From: CAWANP01 sp963783445
GTDB lineage: Bacteria; Chloroflexota; Anaerolineae; JAAYZQ01
Assembly: GCA_963783445.1 (NCBI GenBank)
Contig: CAWANP010000004.1
Coordinates: forward strand, 62,001-126,000
Length of the DNA stretch: 64,000 bases
Direction: 5' to 3'
The notes beneath the pieces are model-generated. The model was not told the origin of the DNA, searched no databases, and saw only the letters and a program-made list of their open reading frames with translations. The position numbers and the translations under genes are program-made. Shown here piece after piece: positions 28,500 through 37,430 of the stretch; positions within the stretch are counted from its first letter, which is position 1, and each line of letters starts with the position of its first letter.

Positions 28500-28531
28500 G
28501 ACTTCCGAATTCGGGGAAGAATTCGGAAGTC
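28500..28531. repeat. Hairpin repeat in the gap 28357-28710
   Basis: A perfect 13-bp inverted repeat (arms 28500-28512 and 28519-28531, GACTTCCGAATTC and complement). One more GACTTCCGAATTC half lies at ~28399. Nothing else is evident in this 354-bp gap. Confidence 0.6.
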
Positions 28532-28710
28532 GAGAGCAAGCGACAGCAAGCAGCGTCAAGAAACCTGCCGCAACTGGTTCTGAAGCGGTAGATCTGGGCA
28601 ATGGGGATCAAGCACCGGTAGCTTTTGTCTGCTAGACTACTTCTGAAGGTACCTTCAGCGACCACAAGCCGAATACCGAGCGCTGAGAAGCGCTACAAGG
28701 AGGATAGCAA

Positions 28711-29187
28711 ATGGCAGGCAATGGCAAGTATGAGCTGAGACCCATTGGGACGGTCCGGAGGGATGGGGCGCAGATCCAACTCGAGATCGCAGAGGCCTAC
28801 CGCCCGGCCCTCAAGCAACTGGAGCACTTTAGCCACGTGATGGTCTTCTGGTGGGCGGGCCAGTTCGACAACGAGGAGTACCGCAACATGCTCCAGTCCC
28901 GGCCGCCCTACGCCGAGGAGCACCTGACCGGTGTGTTCGCCACCCGGTCCCCCTACCGGCCAAATCCCATCGCCATGACGACCTGCCCGTTGGTGGCCGT
29001 AGACGAGGAGCAAGGTCTGCTTACGGTGACCGACATCGACGCCTTTGAGGGAACGGCCATCCTGGACCTGAAAGCCTATTTTCCGGTTTGCGACAGGGTC
29101 AAGGAGGCTCACATCCCGGAATGGCTGGCGGACTGGCCGGATTGGATGCCGGAAAGCGGGCAGGGACTGATGGAGTGGGAGACCTAG
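28711..29187 (+). CDS. trmO: TrmO/TsaA-family tRNA methyltransferase-like protein (UPF0066)
   Basis: A 158-residue single-domain member of the UPF0066/YaeB family. It shows ELRPIGTVRRDGAQIQLEI at the N-terminus, the LEHFSHVMVFWWAG motif, GVFATRSPYRPNPIAMTTCP, which is the family signature for SAM binding, and VTDIDAFEGTAILDLKAYFP. TrmO of E. coli methylates the t6A37 of tRNA-Thr; members lacking its C-terminal domain, like this one, are common and may act on other substrates. It stands alone, with an upstream AAGGAGG near 28698. Confidence 0.88.
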   Translation: MAGNGKYELRPIGTVRRDGAQIQLEIAEAYRPALKQLEHFSHVMVFWWAGQFDNEEYRNMLQSRPPYAEEHLTGVFATRSPYRPNPIAMTTCPLVAVDEEQGLLTVTDIDAFEGTAILDLKAYFPVCDRVKEAHIPEWLADWPDWMPESGQGLMEWET

Positions 29188-29191
29188 ATCC

Positions 29192-29251
29192 GGGCCAACC
29201 TCCTGCAGGCGGCCGGCTGCGGACAGTCGGCTTGGCCTGCGGGAGGTTGAC
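29192..29251. repeat. Palindromic repeat copy 1 (CCAACCTCC...GGAGGTTG)
   Basis: CCAACCTCCTGCAGGC and GCCTGCGGGAGGTTGAC pair across a ~25-nt loop. The same element, shorter, occurs at ~30784-30821. Each copy follows the 3' end of a gene, so it may act in transcript ending or stability. Confidence 0.6.
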
Positions 29252-29264
29252 AGGGAGCTGTTGT

Positions 29265-29819
29265 ATGGAACCAAAGATCGTCGAGACAGGACAGATGATC
29301 CTCGTGGGGCTCGGGTTCTATGGCGATCCGTTCAGGATGAGCGCGGGCTGGACCGAGGAGAACGAGATTGGACGGCTGTGGAGCCGGTTCATGAGCTTTC
29401 TGGGCCAGCATCAGGGCCGGATCAAGCACGCCAAAGCCGAGCAGGTCGCCTACGAGCTGTGTTTCTATCACGAGGAGACACTCAGCACAGGCGAGTTTGA
29501 GGTCTTTGCTGGTATTGAGGTGGACAGGCTGGAGGATCTGCCTCTGGAGATGTCGGTCAAGATCCTGCCTCCAGCCACCTACGCTGTGTTCACATTGGAG
29601 GGAGATCAGATAGGGGCGGACTATTACCTCAAGATCGCTGCAGAATGGCTACCGGAGGCAGGCTACGAGAGTGATTACCGTTACAGCCTCCAGCGCTACG
29701 ACGAACGGTTCAAGGGCATCGACAACCTGGCCGAGTCGGTGGTTGAAGTCTATATCCCTGTGCGGCCCGACACCTCGAATACGCGCACTACTGGGTCGCC
29801 CGAGAGTTCGGGCTCCTAA
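29265..29819 (+). CDS. GyrI-like/AraC effector-binding-domain protein
   Basis: ATG 29265 gives a 184-residue protein that consists of one SOUL/GyrI-like effector-binding domain without a DNA-binding part. MILVGLGFYGDPF and ENEIGRLWSRFM mark the N-terminal half; FEVFAGIEVDRLEDLPLEMS, PPATYAVFTLEGD and YYLKIAAEWLPEAGYE mark the second half. Such stand-alone domains bind small hydrophobic ligands or act as gyrase inhibitors or hydrolases. The gene is followed, 15 nt after its stop, by an AraC regulator with a second domain of the same kind, so the two may share a ligand. Confidence 0.82.
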   Translation: MEPKIVETGQMILVGLGFYGDPFRMSAGWTEENEIGRLWSRFMSFLGQHQGRIKHAKAEQVAYELCFYHEETLSTGEFEVFAGIEVDRLEDLPLEMSVKILPPATYAVFTLEGDQIGADYYLKIAAEWLPEAGYESDYRYSLQRYDERFKGIDNLAESVVEVYIPVRPDTSNTRTTGSPESSGS

Positions 29820-29834
29820 GAACAAGGTCTGACG

Positions 29835-30695
29835 ATGCCAGATCTGACCCCCATTTCCAGAGCCATTGATTTTGTCGAGGAGAACCTCCGGCAGCCGGTT
29901 ACGGTGGCTGCCATGGCAGCTTCGGCAGGCTACTCCCTCTACTATTTTTGCCGCGTTTTCAACCAGGTTACCCACCATACCCCTTTCGACTATCTGATGC
30001 GCCGCCGCCTGACCGAGTCAGCCCGGGCTCTTTTAGGCAGCGACCAGAAGATCATCGACATTGCCCTCGACTACCAGTTCAGCGGGCCTGAGACCTTTTC
30101 CCGGGCCTTCAAGCGAATGTTTGGTACCCAGCCCAGCCAGATGCGCAAGGTAGGCTACGTAGACAGCCACAGCCTGATGCCGCGTTTGACGCTGGCCCAC
30201 CTGCGGCACATCCAGCTAGGGGCCAACCTGAAGCCCACGCTTGTCGAACGGGAGCCGTTCCAGCTCGCTGGCCTGATGACGCTGGTCCGGGACGATCAGG
30301 CGGACAGGCCTCGACTCTGGCAGCTCTTCGCCCAGGAGTTGGAGAGACTCGGCGATGCCTTTCGCCCAGTTTCGTTTTACGGGTTGGCCTGCTACCCCGC
30401 GGGATGGGAATCGAGCGGGTACCAGTACCTGGCCGCGGCCGAGATTGAAGGGCAGGCGGCGGCCGGGACAGCGTTGGTCCTCAAGCCCATGCCCCGGCTT
30501 ACCTGCGCCCGGTTCGTCCATGAGGGCAGCCTGTCCAGGCTCTCTCTGACGCTGGACTACATGTATCACACCTGGCTGCCCAAAGCTGGGGTACGCCCAT
30601 CGTATCCCTGGATCCTGGAGGACTATGGGCAGGCTGTCCCCTTGTCGCCCGAAACCAGCATCAGGATAGAGGTGCTCCTACCAACAAGCGTCTAG
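29835..30695 (+). CDS. AraC-family transcriptional regulator with GyrI-like C-terminal domain
   Basis: A 286-residue Rob/SoxS-style activator. The N-terminal ~105 residues contain the two helix-turn-helix motifs (VTVAAMAASAGYSLYYFCRV and IIDIALDYQFSGPETFSRAF, with FKRMFGTQPSQMRK closing). The remainder is an effector-binding domain (PFQLAGLMTLVRDD; MPRLTCARFVHEGSL; WILEDYGQAVPLSPET), which usually binds a small ligand. It is co-directional with, and 15 nt from, a single-domain GyrI-like gene. Target genes are not apparent; autoregulation of the pair is likely by analogy. Confidence 0.9.
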   Translation: MPDLTPISRAIDFVEENLRQPVTVAAMAASAGYSLYYFCRVFNQVTHHTPFDYLMRRRLTESARALLGSDQKIIDIALDYQFSGPETFSRAFKRMFGTQPSQMRKVGYVDSHSLMPRLTLAHLRHIQLGANLKPTLVEREPFQLAGLMTLVRDDQADRPRLWQLFAQELERLGDAFRPVSFYGLACYPAGWESSGYQYLAAAEIEGQAAAGTALVLKPMPRLTCARFVHEGSLSRLSLTLDYMYHTWLPKAGVRPSYPWILEDYGQAVPLSPETSIRIEVLLPTSV

Positions 30696-30741
30696 CCCCG
30701 AAGGGTTTCGGAAAACCCCAACTCGGCGGAGATCCTATGTT

Positions 30742-30905
30742 GGGCGAGGGTCTCTGATAGAGCCCGGTCGGCCGTAGATTCTGGTCAACCTCCCGCAGGC
30801 CACGGCCTGCGGAAGGTTATGAATTTTCCCTAAGAAAGACCGTTGTAGGACAAGATGGCATCTTGTCCATGAAACGGGCAAGTTACCAACTTGCCCTACG
30901 TAGCG
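30742..30905. repeat. Cluster of short palindromic repeats in the gap 30696-30985
   Basis: Seen in order: GGGCGAGGGTCTCTGATAGA (relative of the array at 27.4 kb), the CAACCTCCCGCAGGCC / GGCCTGCGGAAGGTT hairpin, GACAAGATGGCATCTTGTC (hairpin), and GGGCAAGTTACCAACTTGCC (hairpin). None looks like coding sequence. Confidence 0.6.
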
Positions 30906-30985
30906 CAGGACTGACGGTTCGCTGGTACCTTGATACAATGGACGGAGCCGGTGTACCGGTACCCTACTTTCGAGGAGTGCTGACC

Positions 30986-31939
30986 GTGACCGTTAACCTG
31001 GCTCACGCTGAGACCTTCCTGGCAAAGCGATTCGGCTCTGATTGCGGCGACATCAAGACTATCGACAGGGGCCTCTGGTCGAAGGCATTTGCCTTCCGGC
31101 GGCCGGGTGGCCACTATGTCGTCCGTTTTGGCGCGCACCACGAGGACTTTGCCAAGGACCGCCTCGTGGCACAGCACGCCGGCCCGGCGCTGCCCATCCC
31201 CCGCGTCGTCGAACTTGGCCAGGCCTTCGGCGGATACTATGCCATCTCTGAGCGCATCTACGGGAGCTACATTGACGACCTGGATGAGGCCCAGATGCGC
31301 GCCGTGCTACCTTCTCTGCTCGCCGCCCTTGACTCTGCCCGTCTGGCTGACCTCTCAGAGACGACCGGCTACGGGTCGTGGGGCGACGATGGCATGGCGC
31401 CCTATCCTAGCTGGAGTGCCGCTCTCCTGGACGTCGCCAGTGATCGGCCGGCGGATCGCACGCACGGCTGGCGCCAGCGTCTTGCGGCTTCGACGGTAGG
31501 CTGCGGGCTATTTGAAGAGGCGTACGGGTGCCTCCGTGCACTCGCTGGTGATATTCCCCAGGTTCGGCATCTGATCCACAGCGACCTGCTCCACTACAAC
31601 GTCCTGGTCGAGGGCAGCCGGGTCAGCGGTGTTCTGGACTGGGGCTGCGCGATGTACGGCGACTTTCTCTATGACCTGGCCTGGCTCTGCTTCTGGCAGC
31701 CCTGGTATCCGGCCTGGCGGCGCATCGATTTCCGGGCGGAGGCCCTGCGGCACTATGCAGGGGTCGGCTTTGAAGTACCCCACTTTGAAGATCGGCTTCG
31801 TTGCTGCCAAATCCACATCGGGCTGGCTGGCCAAGCGTACATGGCTTACGCAGGCAATTGGAGCGACCTGCGGGATACCGCCCGGCATACGCTGGAAGTC
31901 GCGAAGCGTGTTGCCATCACCAAGTTGATCACGGATTGA
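30986..31939 (+). CDS. APH/choline-kinase-family phosphotransferase
   Basis: A ~317-residue kinase of the aminoglycoside phosphotransferase fold. GTG 30986 with GAGGAG 8-9 nt upstream is my start; ATG 30938 is an alternative. The N-lobe has WSKAFAFRRPGGHYVVRFG and RLVAQHAGPALPIPRVVELG; the catalytic loop is LIHSDLLHYNVLV (Asp base, Asn metal ligand) and the metal-binding Asp lies in VLDWGCAMYGDFLYDLAWL. This motif set is general to the family, which phosphorylates drugs, sugars or lipids; no drug-specific feature was seen, so I avoid a resistance call. A small HTH gene follows 14 nt later. Confidence 0.86.
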   Translation: MTVNLAHAETFLAKRFGSDCGDIKTIDRGLWSKAFAFRRPGGHYVVRFGAHHEDFAKDRLVAQHAGPALPIPRVVELGQAFGGYYAISERIYGSYIDDLDEAQMRAVLPSLLAALDSARLADLSETTGYGSWGDDGMAPYPSWSAALLDVASDRPADRTHGWRQRLAASTVGCGLFEEAYGCLRALAGDIPQVRHLIHSDLLHYNVLVEGSRVSGVLDWGCAMYGDFLYDLAWLCFWQPWYPAWRRIDFRAEALRHYAGVGFEVPHFEDRLRCCQIHIGLAGQAYMAYAGNWSDLRDTARHTLEVAKRVAITKLITD

Positions 31940-31953
31940 AGGGAGACGGTACG

Positions 31954-32220
31954 ATGCGCTTGCAGGTCTGCCGGATGGTATACGAGGACGCGGTTGGGCT
32001 CGGGCCGGAGGACGTGGTATCTCTGGAGGAAGCGGGCAGGATATTGGGGATCAAACGTTGGAACGTGAGCCAGCTTGTCGACGACGGGGATCTGACGATG
32101 TTGATTGATGCCGACGCGCCCAAGGGGTGGGCCTGGCGCTGGCTTTTGCTGCGGTCTGAAGTGGAGGCACTGGCGGCTTCCAGACCACGCAGGGGGAGGA
32201 CTACAGGACGCAACTGGTAG
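31954..32220 (+). CDS. Small helix-turn-helix protein, excisionase/MerR-like
   Basis: An 88-residue protein. The core VVSLEEAGRILGIKRWNVSQ followed by LVDDGDLTMLID and WRWLLLRSEVEALA has the layout of excisionase-type winged HTH proteins (helix-turn-helix, a two-stranded wing with a basic/aromatic turn, closing helix). The C-terminus is basic (SRPRRGRTTGRNW). GGGAGA lies 8 nt before ATG 31954. It follows the phosphotransferase gene closely and may regulate it. Confidence 0.7.
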   Translation: MRLQVCRMVYEDAVGLGPEDVVSLEEAGRILGIKRWNVSQLVDDGDLTMLIDADAPKGWAWRWLLLRSEVEALAASRPRRGRTTGRNW

Positions 32221-32277
32221 TGCAGTACCGCGTCTGGACCGAAACGTGGACAGGCTTTTACGATCTTGTATCATGTC

Positions 32278-32297
32278 ATGCCCGCGGAGGCGGGCAT
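32278..32297. repeat. Short hairpin repeat
   Basis: ATGCCCGC-GGAG-GCGGGCAT, a perfect 8-bp stem, followed by CCAGGG; a form widespread in bacterial intergenic regions. It sits in the 191-bp gap 32221-32411. Confidence 0.55.
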
Positions 32298-32411
32298 CCA
32301 GGGTCGCAGGTCGCTGTTTGGTGCATTGGTTACAGACCCAGCCGTGCAGTGATGCTACGATATTGCTGAAGGATTTCTACAGAATCGTAGCAGACCTGAC
32401 AAGGAGAACTG

Positions 32412-34456
<2,045 letters not shown>

Positions 34457-34519
34457 GAACGCGCGGCTTTCGTGCTGCGGCGACATCTGCATCGCTATGC
34501 CTGAAGGGCTGATCCCGGA

Positions 34520-34549
34520 TTGACAACCACTCGGACATCGTGCTATACT
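34520..34549 (+). promoter_or_regulatory. Predicted sigma70-type promoter for dinB-like gene
   Basis: TTGACA (34520-34525) and TATACT (34544-34549), spacer 18 nt, with TGC before the -10 (extended -10). The DinB-like gene starts at 34659. This promoter forms the right end of the segment duplicated at 41319-42659. Confidence 0.72.
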
Positions 34550-34658
34550 AGACCAGCCACCAATCGGTTCTGGCGGCGCTGGACGGATTTCTGTCAGCCT
34601 CGATGCTCAGCAGCACGGCTCTTCCAGGCCGGTGCGGTACTCAAGAAGGGAGGAGAAG

Positions 34659-35135
34659 ATGAATACCGTTGAACTAGTTCAATTCTCGTTGGGGGCAGCG
34701 TTTGATATCTTGAGCTCGGTTACCGCTGACCTGACTCAGGAGCAAGCCGATTGGAGGCCTCCCGGCACTGCGAACACCATCGGTTCCATCTACTCGCACA
34801 TCCTGACGTACGTGGACTACTACGTGCGAAACTACTTCGTAGAGGGGAAGCCGCAGCCGGTAACCGTCGAGAGCAGACCGGCAGAGCTCTGGATGCAGGA
34901 TGTTCAAGTGGACCTGTCCGAGTTGCACGCATACGCTGACCAGGTCCGGAGCACTGCTCAGAACTGGTTGTCCTCTCTGGCCCCCGAAGATCTGGAGCGC
35001 AGAGAACTCACGACCGCGGGTGAGATCAACCTCGGACAGGCAGTCGAGCTCTTTATCATCTGGCATATCAATGCCCACTGCGGCGAGATCTCCGCGCTAA
35101 AGGGCTGCCAGGGCCTCAAAGGCTACCCTTGGTAA
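34659..35135 (+). CDS. DinB-family protein, copy 1
   Basis: ATG 34659 is preceded by GGGAGGAGAAG. The 158-residue product is a four-helix bundle of the DinB/DUF664 type: an N-terminal FSLGAAFDILSSVTADLTQE helix, the first metal His in SIYSHILTYVDYYV, and the C-terminal pair in FIIWHINAHCGEISALKG. Family members bind a metal through three His and include mycothiol- or bacillithiol-dependent enzymes; the true role here is unknown. Two other DinB genes occur at 45879 and 48858. Confidence 0.85.
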   Translation: MNTVELVQFSLGAAFDILSSVTADLTQEQADWRPPGTANTIGSIYSHILTYVDYYVRNYFVEGKPQPVTVESRPAELWMQDVQVDLSELHAYADQVRSTAQNWLSSLAPEDLERRELTTAGEINLGQAVELFIIWHINAHCGEISALKGCQGLKGYPW

Positions 35136-35150
35136 CAAGCACTACTACCT

Positions 35151-35223
35151 GTCGATATCGCCTCCTTCCTCGTTCGAATGGGGCGCATGCTGGTCCCGAA
35201 CAACCTGGCTGCTTTCAGTCTCC
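35151..35223 (-). pseudogene. 3' fragment of small 'WRASxE' family gene
   Basis: On the - strand this reads LETESSQVVRDQHAPHSNEE and then GGDIDR with a stop, the same tail as the small gene at 36937-37168. The upstream part of the gene is missing. The rest of 35136-35333 shows nothing. Confidence 0.55.
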
Positions 35224-35333
35224 AGACAGGTGCAAGGGAGGGCCACTGCCGCCACGACTAGTTGCTCATCCCGACGTGTTTGGCAGTGGCCCGCTCTCAA
35301 GGGTCCGAACGCTGGCTGGCCCGCGCCCAGCCA

Positions 35334-35868
35334 TCACTTGGGGTCGAAGTGAATCTGACCCGAGTAGGTATCAAACGGATCACCCACCATGTATGTCACG
35401 TCCAGCGCACCGTGTAGGTCCTCCAATTCCTCCGTGCCTGACAGTATGACGATGCGGGCACTGAGCCCCAAGTCACCGGGCTGCCCGTAAGGCCATTCCC
35501 TACCTTCGTAAATGAAGGTGAAAGTGCCCGACTCGCCCCACTACTTCACCCGTGAAGGTGCCCCAGGCCTTTAGGGTCGCATAGTACACGCCCTGCGGCG
35601 GGGGCACATCGGCCGTGCAAGGACCGTGAACCATGATACTGTAGTGAAAGGTTGCTTCACCCACCAGGTCCCCTTCGAACGGATAGGTAAAGCCACAGTC
35701 GAGCTTGCAGTTGTTGCCAGCAGGCTGCCACTCCATGTACTCAAGCGTGGACTCTGATAGCGAGTACGTGCCATTCACGTCAGTGGATGGCGTAGCCGAG
35801 GCTGGTGCCACAAGAGTCATCACGGCAACCAGAGCCAACACAATTCCACACAGACTTTGCTTATTCAT
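35334..35868 (-). CDS. Secreted protein, DUF3224-like (frameshifted)
   Basis: ATG 35868 gives a clear signal peptide (MNKQSLCGIVLALVAVMTLV, cleavage after ASA). The mature part begins TPSTDVNGTYSLSES. The frame changes near 35540; the continuation reads GTFTFIYEGREW, LSARIVILSGTEELEDLHGA, VGDPFDTYSGQIHFDPK and stops at 35334. The tail resembles the closing strands of DUF3224 beta-barrel proteins (GTG-L-L-G...Y-G-F). Repaired length about 177 residues. The C-terminal part resembles that of the secreted protein at 62196-63116. Confidence 0.68.
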
Positions 35869-36003
35869 TGGATTCCTCCCTTTTATGTATCCCTTGTAGC
35901 CTCCAAAGGAAGCCCTCGCCGAGACGCTAAGTTTGGCCTACAACACATTCAATCTCGCATACACACCTCCTTCCCGCTCTTTGTCCCGGTTTGCACCACT
36001 CGC

Positions 36004-36239
36004 TCATGACAGCGTTTCGATGTCGCTTCCGCTGTCACCTGCGCCTGGCTTTGGCTGGCCTTGAGCAATCTGGCCGGTTTCGTTCTCCAAAAAGGTGAAC
36101 AGCTCCGAGGGGTCGGCAAAGCCCCGCCGCTCATCGGTGTGGACATTCTCGACGGAAGCCCGCCAACCGAGCTGCCCCTATCTTGAACCTGCCACAGGCG
36201 CAGTAGGCAGACCAGCTACGGTCTCTGTCGTTCTGTCAT
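36004..36239 (-). pseudogene. Degraded copy of small 'WRASxE' family gene
   Basis: Reading from ATG 36239: MTERQRP, a TAG, LVCLLRLWQVQDRGSS, a frame change near 36160, then WRASVENVHTDERRGFADPS, ELFTFLENETGQIAQG and a stop at 36004. The intact relative at 36937-37168 has YLAYLLRLWQV and WRASVENAHTGEQRGFA. The internal stop plus frameshift suggest a pseudogene rather than one sequencing error. Confidence 0.6.
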
Positions 36240-36323
36240 GCGGGGGGACGAGGAGCTCAGCACGCGCCTGCCGAACTCCCCGTCCCGCACAGTACCCTCA
36301 CCCCTCAGCCATCCCACTCTACG

Positions 36324-36878
36324 TCAACGGCGACGCCGCAACCTCATGCCGAGACCGCCAACGACTGCCAGCCCACCAAGGGCCATGACAACAGTATGGA
36401 ACGGAACGACGCCACCCCCCGTCACTGGCAAGGTTGCCATGGCAGCCTGCAGCTCTGCCATTGATGCGTCCGTCACGGCCCAGGAATCGGTCGTGATCTT
36501 GCCATCCTGGATGGTGATCACCTCCGTGCCCTCAAGCGTGATGCCGAGAGCCTGCAGGTCGTCATTTGTATACCGATTCGTGAAGGTGACCGTGTCACCC
36601 TCTACCTGGAAATCGCTGAATTCCCACGTTGCGTGTTTCGCCACCTCGTTCTCAAAGGACCCACGGAGTTCCTCCTTGCCCGAAAAGGAACCAAAGGCTC
36701 CAAGGCTCAGAACCGCGTCGTCGGCGTACAGCGCCAGGGCAGCTTCGACGTCGCCAGCGTTCAGTGCCTCATAGGCAGATCTGGCTACTGCTTCCGGGTC
36801 TGACTCCTGGGCCAGCAGCGTCCCAGGCAGTGCCAGCATCAGCGCCAGCACCATGATTGCCATCAAGCGTGTTCTCAT
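36324..36878 (-). CDS. Secreted SnoaL/NTF2-like protein with LPxTG-like C-terminus
   Basis: ATG 36878 starts MRTRLMAIMVLALMLALPGT, a signal peptide with probable cleavage near LLA-Q. The middle ~115 residues are an NTF2/SnoaL-like domain (AYEALNAGDVEAALALYADD; GSFSGKEELRGSFENEV; WEFSDFQVEGDTVTFTNRY). The C-terminus is LPVTGGG, a hydrophobic helix (VVMALGGLAVVGGLGM) and RLRRRR, the layout of a cell-wall sorting signal. Total 184 residues. No sortase gene is in the window. Function is unknown; NTF2-like domains bind small ligands. Confidence 0.8.
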   Translation of the reverse strand: MRTRLMAIMVLALMLALPGTLLAQESDPEAVARSAYEALNAGDVEAALALYADDAVLSLGAFGSFSGKEELRGSFENEVAKHATWEFSDFQVEGDTVTFTNRYTNDDLQALGITLEGTEVITIQDGKITTDSWAVTDASMAELQAAMATLPVTGGGVVPFHTVVMALGGLAVVGGLGMRLRRRR

Positions 36879-36936
36879 TTTCCACCTCCTGTTTGTGGTC
36901 TGCAGATTTTTGGATTCGCACCAAGCAATCACGCTA

Positions 36937-37168
36937 CTACTTGTCGATATCGCCTCCTTCCTCGCCCGTATTGGGCGCGTGCTGCGTCCTGAACAACCTG
37001 ACCGCTCTCATTCTCCAGAAAGGCGAACAGCTCCGCCAGGCCCGCAAAGCCCCGCTGCTCGCCAGTGTGGGCATTCTCAACGGAAGCCCGCCAAACGGTC
37101 TGCCCCTTGTCCCACACCTGCCACAGGCGCAGCAGGTAAGCCAGGTACCGCCTCTTTCGGTCTTTCAC
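36937..37168 (-). CDS. Small 'WRASxE' family protein, unknown function
   Basis: GTG 37168 with CGGAG 8 nt upstream gives ~80 residues: KDRKRRYLAYLLRLWQVWDK, GQTVWRASVENAHTGEQRGF, AELFAFLENESGQVVQDA. Near 36985 the frame probably shifts so that the product ends QHAPNTGEEGGDIDK at 36937, as in the fragment at 35151; without the shift it would run to 36929. The alternation of aromatic and charged residues suggests a small beta-alpha fold. I know of no function. Two broken copies lie within 2 kb. Confidence 0.6.
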
Positions 37169-37275
37169 AAGTTTCTCCGTGCTCTTCTCTTCAACTGATG
37201 GTTGAAACTCATTAGGCCCAGTATAGCCCCCAGCCGTGTGGAAACCGTGTGATCCATGTGCGGTCTCGGCGCAAG

Positions 37276-37304
37276 TTGCAGCCAGGCCACCCTGGTGGTA
37301 TAAT
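37276..37304 (+). promoter_or_regulatory. Predicted sigma70-type promoter for the BTAD regulator
   Basis: TTGCAG (37276-37281) and a perfect TATAAT (37299-37304) with a 17-nt spacer and TGG before the -10. The regulator starts at 37431. Confidence 0.72.
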
Positions 37305-37430
37305 CGTTTGGAGGGGATCCTGTGCGTGGATCCCTGGAGCAAGGCAGTTTGGCCGGGCATCGCCACGCAGCGCGTGGCCTGATCGCCGGCCGACAGGCGC
37401 TGGTCTGACCAGAAGGAGATTGCTGACCCG

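Noticed and set aside
30986..31939. Antibiotic-resistance kinase
   Set aside because: Only general APH-fold motifs are visible; no drug-specific feature and no resistance context.
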